Origin: an uncultured Pseudodesulfovibrio sp.
GTDB lineage: Bacteria > Desulfobacterota > Desulfovibrionia > Desulfovibrionales > Desulfovibrionaceae
Length of the DNA: 64,000 nucleotides
Assembly: GCF_963675635.1 (NCBI RefSeq)
Contig: NZ_OY776488.1
Coordinates: forward strand, 1,277,501 to 1,341,500
Direction: 5' to 3'
Positions 48,054-54,813 of the stretch are shown here, in pieces. The notes below the pieces were generated by a model. That model was not told the DNA's origin and made no database searches. It was given only the letters and a program-made list of their open reading frames with translations. The stretch's first letter is position 1. Each line of letters opens with the position of its first letter. Made by a program: the position numbers and the translations under genes.

Positions 48054-49202
48054 TTACTTTCCCATCAGCAACTCAGCAGCCCGATCACTGGCTTGTTTTT
48101 TGGTATCTGGCAGAAACTGCCCGTACCGCTTCGTCATGGATGAATCCTTGTGAGTCAGCAACTCCCCGATCATATCCAGTGAGAACTCGCCGGAGTTGGC
48201 AAGGGTCACGGCGAAATGGTGACGGAGGCCATGGAAGATTCTGAACTCCTTTGGGAGCTTCGCCTTTGTCTTAATTCGCTTCACTGCCGTGCATCCAGTT
48301 CGGAGCACCCCACCCTTTCCAGGGAAGATATACGGTGAATCTGGAAAATGCTCATTGCGCCATTGAATCTGAGTTGCAAGAACCTCTTTGGCCTTCCCGT
48401 TCATGGGTATTGAAACGGTCTTGCCACCTTTGGGAGAACGCAAGGTGATGAGGGATTGCTGAAAATCAACATCTCGATTCTCAAGTTTGAATATCTCTCC
48501 CCGACGCATTCCTGTGAACATGGCAAGTTCCAGCATCCGGCTCACGTCCTGGGCAGGCCATTCCTCAAGCACCTTCAAAAATCGCTTGAGTTGAGCAGGA
48601 GTGAGGTATTCGACCACTTCATTATCCCGCTTGGGCATCTGAATTGTAAATCCCAGAGGTTCACAGAGGCCATTCTTGACCCCAAAGTTGATAATCCTTC
48701 GGGTTATCTCCAAACCGCCCCAGATAGAGGCGGCAGACATTCCATCCATCTTCTTTTTGATCCGCTCCATGTCCAAAGGACTAAGCTTCTTCACGGGCCG
48801 AGAGCCAAGCACTGGGGCAACATGATTGTCATACCGCCCCTTGTCGATCTTCGCCCCCTTGGAAGCTTCGCCACGAATCTTAAAATATTCAGTGGCAATC
48901 TCACTCAAAAGGACATTGGCCTTACGATTCTCCTCACGAAGCTCTTTATGGGTTTTGACCTCCTCTCCATGCCGAGCCTTCTTGAGACGGTCAGAGCGAA
49001 GGTCTGCGGCAATCTGAGGGGTATATTTCTCAGACTTCCACCCTACCTTCTCCCATTTGAGCTTTCCGTCTAGGCGATAGGCAATGTGGTAGCAAACGTC
49101 GGGCTTGCCACGATACCGCTTGGCTTGGCTTTCATAATAGTAAACTCCTGGCCAACGCTTTTTGTTGACTAGCTGTTTTTGCCCTGTATTTCTTTTAACC
49201 AT
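48054..49202 (-). CDS. Tyrosine-type integrase of the tRNA-Pro element
   Basis: This 382-residue phage-type integrase has an N-terminal DUF4102-like region (about 10-75), a core-binding domain (about 100-200), and a catalytic domain with FTGMRRGEIFKLE, HGLRHHFAVTLANSGE, LLTHKDSSMTKRYGQF and the nucleophilic Tyr. It integrates into the tRNA-Pro gene, matching the 54-bp duplications at 38337 and 49842. It lies at the right end, about 640 bp from attR. Confidence 0.94.
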   Translation of the reverse strand: MVKRNTGQKQLVNKKRWPGVYYYESQAKRYRGKPDVCYHIAYRLDGKLKWEKVGWKSEKYTPQIAADLRSDRLKKARHGEEVKTHKELREENRKANVLLSEIATEYFKIRGEASKGAKIDKGRYDNHVAPVLGSRPVKKLSPLDMERIKKKMDGMSAASIWGGLEITRRIINFGVKNGLCEPLGFTIQMPKRDNEVVEYLTPAQLKRFLKVLEEWPAQDVSRMLELAMFTGMRRGEIFKLENRDVDFQQSLITLRSPKGGKTVSIPMNGKAKEVLATQIQWRNEHFPDSPYIFPGKGGVLRTGCTAVKRIKTKAKLPKEFRIFHGLRHHFAVTLANSGEFSLDMIGELLTHKDSSMTKRYGQFLPDTKKQASDRAAELLMGK

Positions 49203-49219
49203 CGAACTACCATCCGGTA

Positions 49220-49654
49220 TTAATCAACTTCTTTCCGAATAAAGGCACGCGGAGCATCCTCAATCGAATCACAATCTTCACAAAGACTGTCATAAAATTC
49301 TTTCTGACGTTGAAGATCTGCTTCAGTTGCGGGATTTCCAAGACAAGCGTCCTCAGGAAAATCTGACGGAATTCTGCCCTCTTTTTTCAATTCATGGACA
49401 CAAACATGAACCGTATTACGCATAATTCTAACTTGTTCTTCTCTTGAACATCTCCAACCACCTGCTATCGGACTACGATCATGATGTCTTTTCAGAATAA
49501 TTTGACAAACCTCTTCATATTCCTCTGGCCCCATACTAGAATTATTCTTCAAATATCCTTCTTTCAATTCTAACAAATGCGGATTTTGGACATACCAATC
49601 AGCCGCATGCCATGCGTCAATTTTAGCATCTAGCTCTTTCCAATTCTCAGGCAT
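49220..49654 (-). CDS. Hypothetical island protein
   Basis: This protein of about 144 residues, starting MPENWKELDAKIDAWHAADW, has several His and Cys residues (CEDCDSIEDA and RCSREEQ) but no recognised fold. The ATG at 49654 is preferred because ggagag lies 7 bases upstream. It is next to the integrase and on the same strand. Confidence 0.55.
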   Translation of the reverse strand: MPENWKELDAKIDAWHAADWYVQNPHLLELKEGYLKNNSSMGPEEYEEVCQIILKRHHDRSPIAGGWRCSREEQVRIMRNTVHVCVHELKKEGRIPSDFPEDACLGNPATEADLQRQKEFYDSLCEDCDSIEDAPRAFIRKEVD

Positions 49655-49685
49655 GATTAATCTCTCCAGCAATTATACGTACTCA

Positions 49686-49708
49686 TTTTTGCTAACCTAT
49701 TGCTAACA
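49686..49708 (+). repeat. 23-bp element-end repeat, right copy
   Basis: An exact copy of 38433-38455. It sits about 135 bp inside the right att repeat. The 23-bp length makes chance unlikely. Confidence 0.6.
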
Positions 49709-49841
49709 CCTAGATCAATTTTAGGCAAATTACCCAAAACAGGAATAAACTCAAAAGCCAAAATAATTTTAGAATTATACAATTATTACAAAGTGCACAA
49801 AGGCTAATTAAACAAGGATAGATTTTGTTAAAGACATATCA

Positions 49842-49895
49842 CGCTGCGTTCGGGACGCAGAGATCGGAGGTTCAAATCCTCTCATCCCGACCAGA
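49842..49895 (+). repeat. att direct repeat, right copy
   Basis: A 54-bp perfect copy of 38337-38390, containing the tRNA-Pro anticodon arm to CCA without the 5' half, so it is not a functional tRNA. It marks the right end of the element. A terminator-like hairpin (49902-49936) follows, as in the intact tRNA. Confidence 0.93.
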
Positions 49896-49939
49896 TAAAT
49901 CAAGGGTTACAGGCATAAGCCTGTAACCCCTTTTTCTGT

Positions 49940-49960
49940 GGTAATACTGAGCGGTAATAC
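49940..49960 (+). repeat. GGTAATAC direct repeats, possible arm sites of a second element
   Basis: Two GGTAATAC octamers separated by 5 bases lie just beyond attR, with a third weaker copy (ggtggtat) after. A near-identical pair occurs at 52732-52751, after the third tRNA-Pro fragment. The spacing is like the 23-bp repeat but the sequence differs, which suggests a different integrase. Confidence 0.45.
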
Positions 49961-49984
49961 CGGTGGTATCTTTTTAATACTGTC

Positions 49985-50394
49985 ATTGACCATCTTTTTA
50001 TCTTTAATTTGTGGCTGTACGCCTCATAAACTCTACCCTGTCCCACCGACTGGTTGGGTTTTATACTGCCAAAAAAAATAATTTCACAGACCCAGGGTGT
50101 GACGACTACACCTACCTTGCCAACCTCAACGAGATGGTAAACGGTAATATCGAATACGAACCGGAGCCAATCGGACAAGAAGAATGGGGTTCTCTCCCTG
50201 ATGGCGGATATGGCGATTGTGACGACTATGCCACGACCAAACGGGCTGCGCTCATAAAGGCAGGTTGGTCGCTTGATCGAATACACCTTGCTACGTGCAT
50301 CATGGAAAACGGATATTCAAACGTCGTGCTGATCGCAGCAGTCCTCATAGGGCCTTATCCACGGAATGCCCGTGCAGCCGTCAGGCCGGGATGA
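49985..50394 (+). pseudogene. Broken transglutaminase-like cysteine peptidase lipoprotein
   Basis: Two frames together encode the remains of a BTLCP-type protein. One frame (upstream of 50011) reads a lipobox-like N-terminus LSLICGCTPHKLYPVPPTGW and shifts to the GTG-started frame at an A8 run near 50075. The second frame has the catalytic-Cys motif GGYGDCDDYATTKRAALIKA, but the expected His is replaced (YSNVVLIAA) and the sequence then diverges. It is likely non-functional scrap left by recombination. Confidence 0.6.
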
Positions 50395-50653
50395 CATAGT
50401 TCACCTCTATGGCTTCGACTTCCGCGATCGTTGTGGCGGCGTCCAGGGTGTCCTGGTAGGCCAAACGCTGGCCCTCGATGGAGCCGGACAGGGCCACCCA
50501 GGCCGCGCGGTTGGTGATGATGCGGTTGGTCAAGGTTGCGACGGTCATGCCGCGACCTGTGGCAATGGCACTAAGGAGTGGCACGGCTGTCTGATTGTCT
50601 GTGCTGTATGCCACAGCCTCTTGATACTGCTGATCCCAGGTTGCTATCTCCAT
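50381..50653 (-). pseudogene. Phage-like gene fragment (3' part)
   Basis: The 90-codon frame reads IATWDQQYQEAVAYSTDNQT followed by an Ala/Thr-rich region with RAAWVALSGSIEGQRLAYQD. The frame stays open upstream to about 50727 without a start codon. It resembles the C-terminus of small tail-associated phage proteins but is not certain. It abuts the transposase scrap. Confidence 0.45.
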
Positions 50654-50666
50654 GGCCCCATATTCT

Positions 50667-50960
50667 TCAGCTTGCGATTGGAGAATGGCGGCAGCCTGAA
50701 ATATACCATCTGACTTGCCCCCAGCCTAGTTCCCCTAGGGGAAGCCGCATGACCAACGCAGGCGGCTTGTATCCCGATGAACTGTGAAGCCTGATAGTAT
50801 TGTGTATGACTGCCACCAGTTCTCAATCATTACCTGAACTTCTTCCAACAAATAAAGAACTCTCCGTTCAGCAGCTCATCCCGCAACTTTCCGATGAAGC
50901 CTTCGCTGTAGCCGTTCTCCCATGGCTTACATGGTTCGATGAGAGACGTATTCACTCTGA
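50667..50960 (-). pseudogene. IS3-family transposase fragment (C-terminal, frameshifted)
   Basis: The minus strand reads VNTSLIEPCKPWENGYSEGF then IGKLRDELLNGEFF. After frameshifts, LEEVQVMIENW and a HSSSGYKPPALVMRLP-like tail follow. This is the C-terminal part of an IS3-group OrfB. The N-terminal part is absent, and at least two frameshifts break it. Confidence 0.65.
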
Positions 50961-51054
50961 AATCGTAAAGAGAACTCCTTTCAATTTGGGGGGAAATTTG
51001 GCATAGAGATCCCCTGTGTAAAGCATGATTTTAATTAATTCAAAGGGATTTAAT

Positions 51055-52236
51055 ATGACAATATTAGGAACAGCCAAAACTGCATCAGCAAAGAAAATGA
51101 TGCTTCTTGGTGGTGGCGAACTTGGTAAGGAAGTTGTGATTGAAGCGCAGCGTCTTGGCATTGAGGTTATTGTAGTTGATCGCTATGAAGATACCCCTGC
51201 TATGCAGGTGGCACACTGCTCTTACACCATGTCCATGTTGGATGGCGATGCACTTCGTCGAGTTATTACAGAAGAAAAGCCAGACTATATTGTGCCTGAG
51301 ATTGAGGCTATTGCTACGTCTACTTTGGTCGAGCTTGAAAAAGAAGGATTCAATGTTGTCCCTACTGCCAATGCGACGAAGCTGACAATGGATCGTGAAG
51401 GCATTCGGCGTCTTGCTGCTGAGGAGGTTGGCCTGACCACATCACCTTACCGCTTCGCCGATACAGAAGAAGAATACCGGGCGGCACTCGCTGAAATCGG
51501 TATCCCCTGTGTGATCAAGCCTGTCATGAGTTCTTCTGGAAAAGGGCAATCCACTGTGAAAAGTGAGGCCGATATCCAAAAGGCTTGGGATTATTCTCAG
51601 TCTGGCGGTCGTACTGGTGAAGGGCGTATCATTATCGAAAAATTCGTCCCTTTTGATTATGAGATTACGCTTTTAACCGTGCGCCACATTGATGGAACAA
51701 CGTTTTGTGAGCCGATTGGACACCGACAAGAAGATGGGGATTATCGTGAGTCTTGGCAGCCACAACCCATGAGTGAGGCGGCCCTTGCGAAAGCTCAAGA
51801 ATATGCACGCAAGATCACAGACGCCTTAGGTGGGCGTGGCCTTTTTGGAGTTGAACTTTTTGTTAAAGATGATGATGTTATCTTTAGTGAAGTTTCCCCT
51901 CGCCCTCACGATACAGGATTGGTGACTGTCATCTCTCAGGATTTAAGCGAATTTGCCCTGCATGTAAGAGCTGTTTTGGGCTTGCCGATTCCGGGTATTC
52001 GTCAATACGGAGCCGCCGCTTCGAGTGTTATTTTATCTAATGGCACATCAGACAAGCCCGCCTTTGGTGGCGTTGATATTGCGCTTCGTGAGGCAGATAC
52101 AAAGGTTTTAATTTTCGGGAAAGGCGAATGTGCCGGTGTCCGTCGCCTTGGCGTTGCTTTGGCCCTTGCTGACGACGTTGAGGGTGCTGTAGAGAAAGCA
52201 AAAAGAGTTTCTTCTGCTGTAAATATTTCGTATTAA
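51055..52236 (+). CDS. purT: Phosphoribosylglycinamide formyltransferase 2 (PurT)
   Basis: This 393-residue ATP-grasp enzyme uses formate and ATP to make formylglycinamide ribonucleotide in purine synthesis. It has the N-terminal preATP fold ([20 protein letters not shown]), the ATP-grasp core ([40 protein letters not shown]) and metal ligands near [20 protein letters not shown] then PHDTG. The start with aaaggga is at 51055. Its codons are T-rich compared with flanking host genes, a sign of transfer. It is the only intact gene of the scrap zone. Confidence 0.92.
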   Translation: MTILGTAKTASAKKMMLLGGGELGKEVVIEAQRLGIEVIVVDRYEDTPAMQVAHCSYTMSMLDGDALRRVITEEKPDYIVPEIEAIATSTLVELEKEGFNVVPTANATKLTMDREGIRRLAAEEVGLTTSPYRFADTEEEYRAALAEIGIPCVIKPVMSSSGKGQSTVKSEADIQKAWDYSQSGGRTGEGRIIIEKFVPFDYEITLLTVRHIDGTTFCEPIGHRQEDGDYRESWQPQPMSEAALAKAQEYARKITDALGGRGLFGVELFVKDDDVIFSEVSPRPHDTGLVTVISQDLSEFALHVRAVLGLPIPGIRQYGAAASSVILSNGTSDKPAFGGVDIALREADTKVLIFGKGECAGVRRLGVALALADDVEGAVEKAKRVSSAVNISY

Positions 52237-52632
52237 TAGCCCTTTGAACCGATTTTATGACTAGGTAAGAATCTGTAGAGCGGGAAATTGGCGCTCGCTT
52301 CTTTTCCCTTAAATTTGACCAGTTCGTTGGAACAAAGCCGAGCGCGTATGAACGCACTGACCTGCCCCCCCGAAAGATGGCCCACATCGAATGTTAGTAG
52401 TATGGATCATCTTTCGGGGGGGCAGGTCTCATTGATCTTTTACCCCCGCACTATCACGACTTTTTCTTGTCAAATAGAAATTGAATCCACTTTGTTGGAC
52501 CACTGAACGGCACGTAAAAGGTGATCCCTTCACTTTTGGTCACATGCCAGGGCACATCTCAGGCACCTTTTAGCTCCCTTTTACATGTGCAAAATAAAAT
52601 AAATATCCACAATTACAGGCATGCAAACCTAA
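52237..52632. other. Non-coding scrap region with short inverted-repeat element
   Basis: No convincing gene is seen here. The stretch contains the mini-element at 52358-52428, short runs such as gtaaaagg ... ccttttac that resemble insertion-sequence ends, and otherwise nothing that I can assign. Confidence 0.5.
52358..52428. mobile_element. About 71-bp inverted-repeat mini-element (MITE-like)
   Basis: Two perfect 21-bp inverted arms (52359-52379 and 52408-52428) enclose 28 bp. The outer bases (tgacctgccccc...) have the look of IS3-family terminal repeats. There is no gene inside. It is probably an internally deleted insertion sequence or a MITE; whether it is related to the IS3 transposase fragment at 50667 is unknown. 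Confidence 0.6.
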
Positions 52633-52783
52633 TCGCATCCTTCAGGACGCAGAAACAGGAAGTTCAAATTCTCTCATCCCGACCAGATGAATCAAGGGGT
52701 TTCAAGCATATGCATGTTGCCCCTTTTCTATGGTAATATTGAGCGGTAATACTCGTGAAATCTTTTTGATACTATTATTGTAG
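52633..52783 (+). repeat. Decayed third copy of the tRNA-Pro end and flanking repeat
   Basis: Positions about 52633-52698 match the att repeat with about ten mismatches, still containing ttcaaat and catcccgacca. The match to the sequence after attR (49896-49988) continues for another about 85 bp, including the GGTAATAC pair. It is an old att site left by an earlier integration. Confidence 0.7.
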
Positions 52784-52799
52784 AGGGGCGGCTCCTTGA

Positions 52800-52840
52800 A
52801 AAACAAAGGCTTACAGAATAAATCTGTAAGCCTTTGTTTT
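52800..52840. terminator. Intrinsic terminator downstream of the soluble hydrogenase genes
   Basis: A perfect 18-bp stem with a 5-nt loop and flanking A/T tracts. It lies 100 bp beyond the stop of the minus-strand hydrogenase gene. It can act on both strands. A 16-bp palindrome (ccgggcaattgcccgg, 52907-52922) lies between. Confidence 0.85.
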
Positions 52841-52941
52841 CTGGAAGTCCCTGGTTTCTAAGACCAGAGCACCATGCAATTTTCAGTTTAATCGGGCTCA
52901 ACTACGCCGGGCAATTGCCCGGAAATTCCTGAGACCGTCCT

Positions 52942-54792
52942 TTAAAAACCAGGCTTGCAGGAGGCCGACTTGTTCATGTTGTCGAATTCGCTATGAACAA
53001 GGGTCGACATGGTGATATCTTTCCATATGTCACGAATTGTCTGCTTCTGTTTCTGTTGCCGCGCAATATAATGAGTATGGAGCAGGTCGTGAGATTTTTG
53101 CGAAAGGGGACGCTCCAGGAAATCCTTATAAAGATTCTGCACCATAGGGTTATTATGGGATTGGCGATACTCCGACTTCTTGTCGATTTCATAGAGAGTA
53201 TCCCGGCGCTTGAGAGCAAATGGGAGGTATGCCTTTTTCGAACGAAGATGCCCGCCACCATCAACGCATCCGCCTGGGCAGGCCATGACTTCGATGAAAT
53301 CGAAATCTGAACGCCCGGCAAGTACATCCTCAACCACTGTCCGAACACCTTTGAGACCATGACACATGGCGAGTTTGACTTCACCGATGTCTCCCCCAAG
53401 ATCCACCACAGCCGACCGTATTCCTTCAAAACCTCGCAAGGCCGTCACTTCGATAGTATCCAGTTCCTTCCCGTTGACAGCGTGATACATGGACCGCACA
53501 GCAGCCTCCATGACACCACCAGTCGTGGCGAAAATGGCTCCTGCCCCGGAGTATCCTCCCATATACGGATTGTCGAAAGTGGACGGTTTCAGGGACTTGA
53601 GATCAATTCCCTCGCGTCTGAGCAGGCGGGCAAACTCTCGTATGGTAAGTACGACGTCCACGTCACGTGAACCGTCTTTTTTGAACATACTCCGCCCTGC
53701 TTCGTCCTTTTTGGCAATGCACGGCATGATGGAAACAACGCGCACCTTTGACGGATCAAAACCCATTTTTTCAGGTAGATATGTCTTCGCAATAGAACCA
53801 AAACATTGCTGCGGCGAGCGCGTGGAAGAAAGATGTGGAAGAATCTCTGGATAATGCTTCTCGGCAAAATTCACCCAAGCCGGACAACACGAAGTGAAGA
53901 GCTGACGCTTCCCTTCTCCGTACTTTTTGAGCAACTCGGTACCCTCTTCCATAATGACTATGTCAGCGGCAAAATTGGTATCAAGGACGATATCCGCACC
54001 GATGGCCCGAATAGCGGAAATGACCTGTCCTTCCACGTTCGTTCCAGCCGGAAGACCAAATTCCTCACCAAAACCTACGCGGATGGCTGGAGCGAACTGA
54101 AACACTGTAATGATTTCTGGATCATATAAATAGTCTACGACAGTTTCCGTTTCATCTTTTTCTCCGAGAGCACCCGTGGGGCAGACAAGGACACACTGCC
54201 CACAACTCACACATTCGCTTGAGCCTTGGGTCAGCCCTTGGCGCACGCCAACCCCGGCATTCATCCCCCGGCCAGCCATGACCAACGCATCCACTCCCTG
54301 GCCATCCCGACAGATTTTTACGCAACGATAGCACCGGATACATTTACCCATATCGCGGACAAAACCGGGAGCCGTGGCATCGACTTCACGTTGAGCATTT
54401 TGCGAATTAAAATAACGGGAATTCTGCAAACCGACAAACTGTGCCACGTCCTGTACTTCACAACTACCGTGTCGAATGCACGTGGCACATTCCTGATCAT
54501 GATCAGCCAAAAGCAGCTCGACCTGAAGGCGCTGCATCTCACGCACTTGCCGAGTGCGGGTGAACACTTCCATCCCATTGAGCATTGGCGTGTTGCAGGC
54601 TGTAACGATACGCGTTTCATCCTTACCGTCGCAGCGAATTTCGACAAGGCACACACGACAAGTACCAGGCGTGTGGTCTATGTCCGCCAGCTCACACAAT
54701 GTCGGAATATAATGACCGTTCCGGCGGGCTGCTTCCAAGATGGTTTCATTCGCTTCCAAAGATATCTCTTTACCATTTATATATGCATGCAT
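52942..54792 (-). CDS. Soluble multi-cluster [FeFe] hydrogenase catalytic subunit
   Basis: This 616-residue protein has an N-terminal [2Fe-2S] domain (Cys33, 45, 48, 66), a His98-Cys102-Cys105-Cys111 cluster site, two [4Fe-4S] sites (Cys151-161 and 194-204), and the H-cluster domain with TSCCPAW (Cys302, 303), MPCIAKK (Cys358) and MACPGGC (Cys505, 509). A C-terminal extension (SHNNPMVQNLYKDFLE; SHDLLHTHY) resembles the periplasmic small subunit fused on. It has no signal peptide, so it is cytoplasmic. This is the subunit layout of NAD(P)-linked hydrogenases. Its upstream neighbour, 21 bp away, is the flavoprotein partner. Confidence 0.93.
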   Translation of the reverse strand: MHAYINGKEISLEANETILEAARRNGHYIPTLCELADIDHTPGTCRVCLVEIRCDGKDETRIVTACNTPMLNGMEVFTRTRQVREMQRLQVELLLADHDQECATCIRHGSCEVQDVAQFVGLQNSRYFNSQNAQREVDATAPGFVRDMGKCIRCYRCVKICRDGQGVDALVMAGRGMNAGVGVRQGLTQGSSECVSCGQCVLVCPTGALGEKDETETVVDYLYDPEIITVFQFAPAIRVGFGEEFGLPAGTNVEGQVISAIRAIGADIVLDTNFAADIVIMEEGTELLKKYGEGKRQLFTSCCPAWVNFAEKHYPEILPHLSSTRSPQQCFGSIAKTYLPEKMGFDPSKVRVVSIMPCIAKKDEAGRSMFKKDGSRDVDVVLTIREFARLLRREGIDLKSLKPSTFDNPYMGGYSGAGAIFATTGGVMEAAVRSMYHAVNGKELDTIEVTALRGFEGIRSAVVDLGGDIGEVKLAMCHGLKGVRTVVEDVLAGRSDFDFIEVMACPGGCVDGGGHLRSKKAYLPFALKRRDTLYEIDKKSEYRQSHNNPMVQNLYKDFLERPLSQKSHDLLHTHYIARQQKQKQTIRDIWKDITMSTLVHSEFDNMNKSASCKPGF

Positions 54793-54813
54793 GATCGACT
54801 CGCTTTGCTGGCG

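Noticed and set aside
49842-49895. Possible second tRNA-Pro gene
   Set aside because: Only the 3' half is present; there is no acceptor 5' strand or D-arm, so it is an att copy.
52907-52922. 16-bp palindrome as the terminator of the soluble hydrogenase operon
   Set aside because: No T-run follows on either strand; the hairpin at 52800-52840 is the better terminator.
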